DNA of 64,000 nucleotides from CAWGJC01 sp965276665 (GTDB lineage: Bacteria; Pseudomonadota; Alphaproteobacteria; Acetobacterales; Acetobacteraceae): NCBI GenBank assembly GCA_965276665.1, contig OZ255620.1:2294001-2358000 (forward strand), in the 5' to 3' direction. Numbering within the stretch: position 1 is the stretch's first letter; every line of letters begins with the position of its first letter. The notes beneath the pieces were generated by a model that saw nothing but the letters and a program-made list of their open reading frames with translations, was not told where the DNA came from and did no database searches. The position numbers and the translations under genes are program-made. Below, piece by piece: positions 59,440 through 64,000 of the stretch.

Positions 59440-60774
59440 ATGGCAGGCAAGCTGGACGGCATCATCGTGGGCGGCGGCGCGGCGGGGCTCGTCGCCGCGC
59501 TGCGGGCAACGGCGTCGGGCGCAGAGGTCGCACTCGTCGAGCCGGATGGCGGCGCGCACTCCAACCTCGCCTATAGCGGCGGCCTGTTCGCGGCGTGCGG
59601 CACGCGCCACCAGGCCGCGCTCGGCATCGCCGACACCCCCGACATCTGGGCCGCCAGCATCCGTCGCCACACGCAGGGCGCGGTGGACGACACGATCCTG
59701 CGCCTGGTGACCGGCCGTTCGGCGGAGGCCGCGCATTTCCTCGCCGACCAGGCGGGGCTCGACCTGCACGTGGTCGGCGGCGTCACTCTCTCGAACGAGG
59801 TCAACCGCCTGCACGCGACGCCGGGGGAAAGCGGGCGCGAGCTCGCCGAATTGCTGGCGGCGGCGGCGCATCGCGCGGCCGGTCTTCACATCGTTCGCCA
59901 CGCGGCGGTCTCCCTGCAGGTGGATGGCGGTCGCGTCACCGGTGTCGAGACGGGCGGCGGCCGGCTCGCCGCGCCTTGGACGCTGCTCGCCAGCGGCGGG
60001 TTTGGCGCCAACCGCGCGATGCTGGCGCGGCATGCGCCGGAGATCGCCGCCGCGGTCTATATCGGCGGCCCGGGCAATGACGGGCGCGCCATCCTGTGGG
60101 GCGAAGGGCTCGGGGCCGAGACCCTGTTCATGGACAGCTACCAGGGCCAGGGCCACGTCGCCGCCGATGGGCGGGGCCGGCTGGGGCCGGGCCTCGGCTC
60201 GTTCGGCGCCATCGTGGTCAATGCCGCGGGACGCCGCTTCGCCGACGAGACGATGTCCCCCTCCTCCTTCGCCGCGCACGTGCTCGCGCAACCCGGCGGC
60301 TGGGCCGTCGAGCTGTTCGACGCGGAGGCGGACCGCGCCGCCCGCCGGTTCGGCCCCTACCACGAATGGGCCGAGGCCGGCGGCCTCTGCCGCGCGGAGA
60401 CGCCGGACGCCCTCGCCGCCCGGCTCGGCCTGCCGGAAACCGCGCTCACGGAAACCGTCGCCACGATCGCCGCGATCGCTGCCGGCCAACCGGACCCGCT
60501 CAGCCGCACCCGCCACTGGCGCGTGCTGACCCCGCCCCTTCTCGCCGCGAGGATCACCGGCGCCCTCGCCCACACCCAGGGCGGCCTGCGCGTCGATGCC
60601 CGCGCCCGCGCCCTGCGGCGGGACGGAACGCCGATCCCCGGCCTGCTCGCCGCCGGCGGCGCCGCCGCCTCCATCTCCGGCCACGGCGCCGCCGGCTACG
60701 TGCCGGGCAACGGCCTGGCGCACGCCTTCGTGCTCGGCATGGTGGCGGGCGAGACCATCGCGTCGCATCGCTAG
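59440..60774 (+). CDS. Fumarate reductase/tricarballylate dehydrogenase-like flavoprotein
   Basis: A 444-residue FAD protein: GIIVGGGAAGLVAALRATASGAEVALVEPDGGAHSNLAYSGGLFAACGTRH (residues about 7-57, dinucleotide fold), then FGAIVVNAAGRRFADET, TPPLLAARITGALAHTQGGLRVDARARAL and GYVPGNGLAHAFVLGMVAGETI. These fit the FAD-binding-2 family that includes fumarate reductase and tricarballylate dehydrogenase (TcuA). No Fe-S or cytochrome partner is present. Its TAG stop lies in the left end of palindromic element copy 2, so the gene's terminus was set by that insertion. Confidence 0.82.
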   Translation: MAGKLDGIIVGGGAAGLVAALRATASGAEVALVEPDGGAHSNLAYSGGLFAACGTRHQAALGIADTPDIWAASIRRHTQGAVDDTILRLVTGRSAEAAHFLADQAGLDLHVVGGVTLSNEVNRLHATPGESGRELAELLAAAAHRAAGLHIVRHAAVSLQVDGGRVTGVETGGGRLAAPWTLLASGGFGANRAMLARHAPEIAAAVYIGGPGNDGRAILWGEGLGAETLFMDSYQGQGHVAADGRGRLGPGLGSFGAIVVNAAGRRFADETMSPSSFAAHVLAQPGGWAVELFDAEADRAARRFGPYHEWAEAGGLCRAETPDALAARLGLPETALTETVATIAAIAAGQPDPLSRTRHWRVLTPPLLAARITGALAHTQGGLRVDARARALRRDGTPIPGLLAAGGAAASISGHGAAGYVPGNGLAHAFVLGMVAGETIASHR

Positions 60775-60864
60775 AGCATGTTCCGTTGGCATTCGCTCAC
60801 TCCACAGGATCCAGCTCTTTGTTTTGGCGAGCGTCCTTATTCGTTCGAACGGATGATGCTCTAG
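60771..60864. mobile_element. Palindromic repeat element, copy 2 (supplies two stop codons)
   Basis: A 94-bp element with CTAGAGCAT/ATGCTCTAG ends, inverted relative to copy 1. The left CTAG supplies the stop of the flavoprotein gene (TAG 60772-60774) and the right CTAG supplies the stop of the convergent GMC gene (TAG 60863-60861). The whole intergenic space between the two genes is thus this element; its hairpin could also act as a bidirectional terminator. Confidence 0.88.
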
Positions 60865-62615
60865 CCGCTCTCTTCCAGCACGGCGTCGGCGATCTTCTCC
60901 GCCACCATCATCACCGGCAGGTTGGTGTTCGCCGCAGGCACCGCGGGAAAGATCGAGGCGTCGCACAGCCTGAGCCCGCCCACGCCGCGCACGCGGCCCG
61001 CCGCATCCGTCACCGCCATGCCGTCTTCGGCGTCGCCCATGCGGCAACTGCACGAGGCATGCCACACGCCGATCGCCGAGCGCCGCACGAACGCCTCCAG
61101 CTGCGCGTCATCCGCGAGCACGTCGGCGAGCGTCGTCCCGTCCATGATCACCCGCGCGATCAGGGCGCGTCGCACCGCGGCGGAACTGTCGAGCGCGCGC
61201 GCGAGCAGCGCGGTCAGAAGCCGGTTCTTCGCGCCGACCTGGCCGAAGCGCCGCGCCTTCTCGCCGTAGCTCGCGGGGAACGGGTCGCTCACCGCCGCCT
61301 GCAGTTCCGGCATCGCATGCAGCGCGGCCAGCCGGCGGAAGCCGGACTTCAACCGTTCGAGGTCGCACCGGTCCGACAGCAGGTTGAACTCGACCACCGG
61401 TCGCACCCGCCAATCCGCCGATGCCAGCCGCACCTCCCCGCTCGCGGAGGCCGGCCGGTTCACGCACATCACCATCGTGGCGATCTGCTCGCCGACCGCA
61501 TGCCATGACGATTTGCTGAGCATCAGCGAGAACATGTCACCCGGCGTGCCGCCCTCGACGCCGGACGAGAACCGCAGCGCCAGCATGCCGTGCCGCCGCG
61601 TGTGGCCGTTCACCCGCGCCGGCTCGCGAATGAAGGATGCGAGCGAGACGGCCGGATGATCCATCATGCGCTGGCCCACACCAGGCATCGCGGCGCGCAC
61701 CGCGATGCCGAGATCGCGCAGCGCGCCCACCGGCCCGATCCCGGCGCGCAGGAGATGCGCCGGCGTGTGGATCGCCCCGCAGCACAGGATGATTTCGGCC
61801 GCGCGGAATTCCCGCAACCGGCCATCGATCATCGCGCCGACGCCGATGCAGCGCGCGCCGTCGAACAGCAGACCCGTCACCTCCGCATCGGTCCGGATGG
61901 TGAGGTTCGTCCGCGCGCGCGTCGCCGCGTCGAGATAGCCGATCGCGGCGGAGACGCGCCGCTCAGCCACGTTGGAGATGGCGAGCGGAAAATACCCGTC
62001 CTCGAATTCGCCGTTCTGGTCGGGGATGAACCGATATCCCGCGCGGTCCAACGCCGCCGCCACTGCCTTCGCATGGCCGTTCCAGTGCTCGACCGGAACG
62101 CGGCGGACCGGGATGGGGCCGTCCTCGCCATGCAGCGGGCCATCGAAATCGAGGTCGCGCTCGACGCGGCGGAAATACGGCAGCACCGCATCCCAGTTCC
62201 ACCCGGCGGCGCCGCGCGCGGCCCAGCCATCGTAATCCGCCGGCGCGCCGCGATTGGCGAGCTGGCCGTTGATCGCCGAACCGCCGCCCAGGATGCGCCC
62301 CTGCTCGTAGGGCCGGAGCCGCGGCGCATGTCCGGGCGGCCGGTTGTGGGGCACCGGCTCGGTCGAAACCATGAGGCCCGTCCACAGGAAACGCGAATTG
62401 AGGTAGGCCGTGCCGGGATAGCTGTCGAGCACTTCCGGCGGCACGTTTCCGGGCGGCGTGTCCTGCCCCGCCTCCAGCAGCAGCACGCGCTGCGCGCTGC
62501 GCGCCGACAACCGGTTCGCCAGCACCGATCCCGCAGAACCGCCGCCGACGATGATCGTGTCGAATGCCGGCGCGGCGTCGCCGGCAGGCACGGGAGCAGC
62601 TTCTGCTTGCGCCAT
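60861..62615 (-). CDS. GMC-family FAD oxidoreductase (choline dehydrogenase-like)
   Basis: A 584-residue GMC enzyme: FDTIIVGGGSAGSVLANRLSA (FAD fold, about residues 17-38), the GMC signature GRILGGGSAINGQLANRG (about 105-122), CGAIHTPAHLLRAGIGP, and C-terminal catalytic His in GVWHASCSCRMG and the Asn in VPAANTNLPVMMVAEKIAD. It probably oxidises an alcohol to an aldehyde or acid. The ATG at 62613-62615 is chosen. It is divergent from the next GMC gene and convergent with the flavoprotein gene, sharing a palindromic element. Confidence 0.88.
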   Translation of the reverse strand: MAQAEAAPVPAGDAAPAFDTIIVGGGSAGSVLANRLSARSAQRVLLLEAGQDTPPGNVPPEVLDSYPGTAYLNSRFLWTGLMVSTEPVPHNRPPGHAPRLRPYEQGRILGGGSAINGQLANRGAPADYDGWAARGAAGWNWDAVLPYFRRVERDLDFDGPLHGEDGPIPVRRVPVEHWNGHAKAVAAALDRAGYRFIPDQNGEFEDGYFPLAISNVAERRVSAAIGYLDAATRARTNLTIRTDAEVTGLLFDGARCIGVGAMIDGRLREFRAAEIILCCGAIHTPAHLLRAGIGPVGALRDLGIAVRAAMPGVGQRMMDHPAVSLASFIREPARVNGHTRRHGMLALRFSSGVEGGTPGDMFSLMLSKSSWHAVGEQIATMVMCVNRPASASGEVRLASADWRVRPVVEFNLLSDRCDLERLKSGFRRLAALHAMPELQAAVSDPFPASYGEKARRFGQVGAKNRLLTALLARALDSSAAVRRALIARVIMDGTTLADVLADDAQLEAFVRRSAIGVWHASCSCRMGDAEDGMAVTDAAGRVRGVGGLRLCDASIFPAVPAANTNLPVMMVAEKIADAVLEESG

Positions 62616-62665
62616 GTCGTCCGGTATACCAGCCTCGGTGCGTGAGCTAGTCAAGGAACGACCCG

Positions 62666-64000
62666 TTGGCGGATGACGTCGCGGACGTGCTGATCATCGG
62701 CGCCGGTGCTTCCGGAGCCGCCTCCGCCTGGCGCCTCGGCCGGCACGGGCTGCGCGTGACGTGCCTCGAGCAAGGCGCGTGGCCGGAAGGCTTGCCCGCC
62801 GCCGACCCGCTTTGGGAACGCCGCCGGATCACCGATTGGAACGCCAATCCTAATCTGCGCCGCGGCGCCGCCGACTATCCGGTGGAGGACGACGCCTCGC
62901 CGATCCGCCCATTGATGTGGAACGGCGTCGGCGGCTCGACCGTCATGTGGTCGGCGCACCTGCCGCGCATGCACCCTGCCGATTTCCGCATGCGCACGCG
63001 GGACGGCGTGGGTGCGGACTGGCCGCTCGGCTATGCCGATCTCGCACCCTATTACGCGCTGAACGAACGCATGACGGGCGTTTCGGGCGCGGCCGGCGAC
63101 CCTGCCTATCCCGCGGGTGACGCGCCGCGCCTGCCGCCGGTGCGGCTCCTGCCGGGCGAGCGCCGCGTGGTGGCCGCGTTCGAGAAGCTGGGATGGCACT
63201 GGTGGCCTTCCGACGTCGCCATCAACAGCGTGCCGCACGGCGAAGGCCGCGGCGCCTGCGTCGGCTGCGGGCCGTGTGAGCTCGGTTGCCACGTGCGCGC
63301 GCGCGCCTCCGCGGATGTCGTCTACTGGCCTGGCGCGCTCGCAAGCGGCGCGCGCCTGCTCACCGGCGCGCGGGTCGTGGAGATCACCGTCGACGCCGGA
63401 GGCCGCGCGACCGGCGCGGTCTATATCGGCCGCGATGGCGTGCGCCGCATGGCGCGCGCGCGCGCAGTCGTCATCGCCGCCAACGGCATCGGCACGCCGC
63501 GTCTGCTGCTGCTCTCTGCAAGCGGCCGCTTCCCGAACGGTCTCGCCAACAGCAGCGGCCTGGTCGGTCGCCGCCTCATGCTGCATCCCTTCGCGCGCGT
63601 CACCGGCGTGTTCGCCGACGATCTCGGCAGCCATCGCGGTAACACGCCGGGTGGCCTCGCCTCGCACGAATTCTACGAAACGCAGCGCGAGCGCGGCTTC
63701 GTCCGCGGCGTGAAACTGCAGGTGTTCCGGGGTTTCGGGCCGGCCCTCACCGCGCTTGCCGGCGTTTCCGCGCCGCTGCCCTGGGGCACCGCTCATCGTC
63801 GCCGCTTCACCGAGGTGTTCCGCCACACCCTCTCGGTCTCGGTGTGCTCGGACGATCTGCCCGATCCCGCCAACCGCGTGACGCTCGCCGAGCTCGGGAA
63901 GGACAGCGACGGAATGCCGGGCGCCCGCATGATCTATTCGGTGGGGCGCGATTGCCGCGCCGCGCTCGATTTCGGCATGGCCCGCGCGGACGAGCTGCTG
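62666..64000 (+). CDS. GMC-family oxidoreductase, gluconate-dehydrogenase-like, cut by window end
   Basis: The first 445 codons of a GMC flavoprotein, still open at the right edge. VADVLIIGAGASGAASAWRLGRHGLRVTCLEQG (about residues 5-37) is the FAD fold. MWNGVGGSTVMWSAHLPRM matches the substrate side, and the Cys cluster GACVGCGPCELGCHVRARAS (about 197) is characteristic of the gluconate 2-dehydrogenase/GMC subgroup. Start TTG at 62666 is supported by AAGGA eight bases upstream. Its missing third subunit may be the protein at 47141-47548, as subunit 3 genes normally accompany this kind of flavoprotein. Confidence 0.85.
   Translation, partial: MADDVADVLIIGAGASGAASAWRLGRHGLRVTCLEQGAWPEGLPAADPLWERRRITDWNANPNLRRGAADYPVEDDASPIRPLMWNGVGGSTVMWSAHLPRMHPADFRMRTRDGVGADWPLGYADLAPYYALNERMTGVSGAAGDPAYPAGDAPRLPPVRLLPGERRVVAAFEKLGWHWWPSDVAINSVPHGEGRGACVGCGPCELGCHVRARASADVVYWPGALASGARLLTGARVVEITVDAGGRATGAVYIGRDGVRRMARARAVVIAANGIGTPRLLLLSASGRFPNGLANSSGLVGRRLMLHPFARVTGVFADDLGSHRGNTPGGLASHEFYETQRERGFVRGVKLQVFRGFGPALTALAGVSAPLPWGTAHRRRFTEVFRHTLSVSVCSDDLPDPANRVTLAELGKDSDGMPGARMIYSVGRDCRAALDFGMARADELL

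Noticed and set aside
59332..61065. A 577-codon open frame on the minus strand across the flavoprotein gene
   Set aside because: It is a shadow of the plus-strand gene, runs through both palindromic elements, and has His/Arg/Gly-rich composition with no motif.
1..64000. CRISPR arrays, rRNA, tRNA, prophage or known defence-system cassettes
   Set aside because: No regularly spaced repeats, RNA gene signatures, or recognisable defence operon appeared; the T6SS fragment and the HNH gene are the only related items.

Overview
The window is GC-rich DNA, dense with genes, from an alphaproteobacterium. The GC-biased third codon positions, GTG/TTG starts, stop/start overlaps (ATGA, GTGA, TTGA, TGATG), and many ABC importers, SDRs and GMC/FAD oxidoreductases suggest a metabolically versatile Rhodospirillales lineage, perhaps Acetobacteraceae. 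That placement is inference from style and content; no rRNA, tRNA, CRISPR array or phage structural gene was seen.

Region by region. (1) 1-5810, minus strand: the edge of a type VI secretion locus (tssL start, tssK, an FHA protein tagH, a T6SS-associated unknown, vgrG, and a small lipoprotein resembling MliC lysozyme inhibitors), all tightly coupled. (2) 5974-10265: a di-haem cytochrome c peroxidase-like protein and a hybrid histidine kinase with a dead receiver, divergent from an OmpR-type regulator; then an EAL-domain relic and an MscS-type channel. (3) 13287-21551: a MarR regulator divergent from a long operon with a polyamine-type ABC importer, a NodB/imidase-fold hydrolase, two SDRs and an amidase. 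A cyclic imide or amide catabolic route is the best guess. (4) 21552-29988: small transfer-prone units: a TetR regulator with a palindromic operator, a PhnB-like and a YciI-like protein, an AmpR-like LysR divergent from a class A beta-lactamase, an SDR next to a LysR and a sugar porter, and an HNH nuclease beside a perfect 51-bp inverted repeat. (5) 30298-38491: a phosphonate-type importer (phnCDEE) without C-P lyase genes, followed by GMC oxidoreductase, DoxX, cupin, VOC and SMP-30 lactonase genes. (6) 38504-43610: enzymes mixed with debris: an NHL-repeat relic, a MITE-like hairpin, an OsmC gene whose 3' end has been replaced, and a GntR relic. (7) 43610-45998: epimerase, methyltransferase and a small protein.

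(8) 46053-55903, minus strand: one long translationally coupled operon in the order DUF2848 protein, peptide/nickel-type ABC importer (five genes), trimethylamine-dehydrogenase-like flavoprotein, gluconate-dehydrogenase-subunit-3-like protein, a decayed ureidoglycolate-lyase-like gene containing a pentanucleotide microsatellite, and a frameshifted acetoacetate-decarboxylase-like gene. A promoter with an overlapping inverted repeat precedes it. (9) 56036-64000: isochorismatase, an unknown protein, a second trimethylamine-dehydrogenase-like enzyme, a fumarate-reductase-like flavoprotein bracketed by two copies of a palindromic repeat, and two divergent GMC oxidoreductases, the last running off the window.

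The most interesting points are: the paired palindromic elements that supply the stop codons of two convergent genes; the two flavoenzymes that both lack the second Cys of the 4Fe-4S motif; the substrate-unknown importer/oxidase operons; the putative imide pathway; the MliC-like lipoprotein coupled to vgrG; and the microsatellite in the ureidoglycolate-lyase relic. No wholly new defence or mobile system could be demonstrated.
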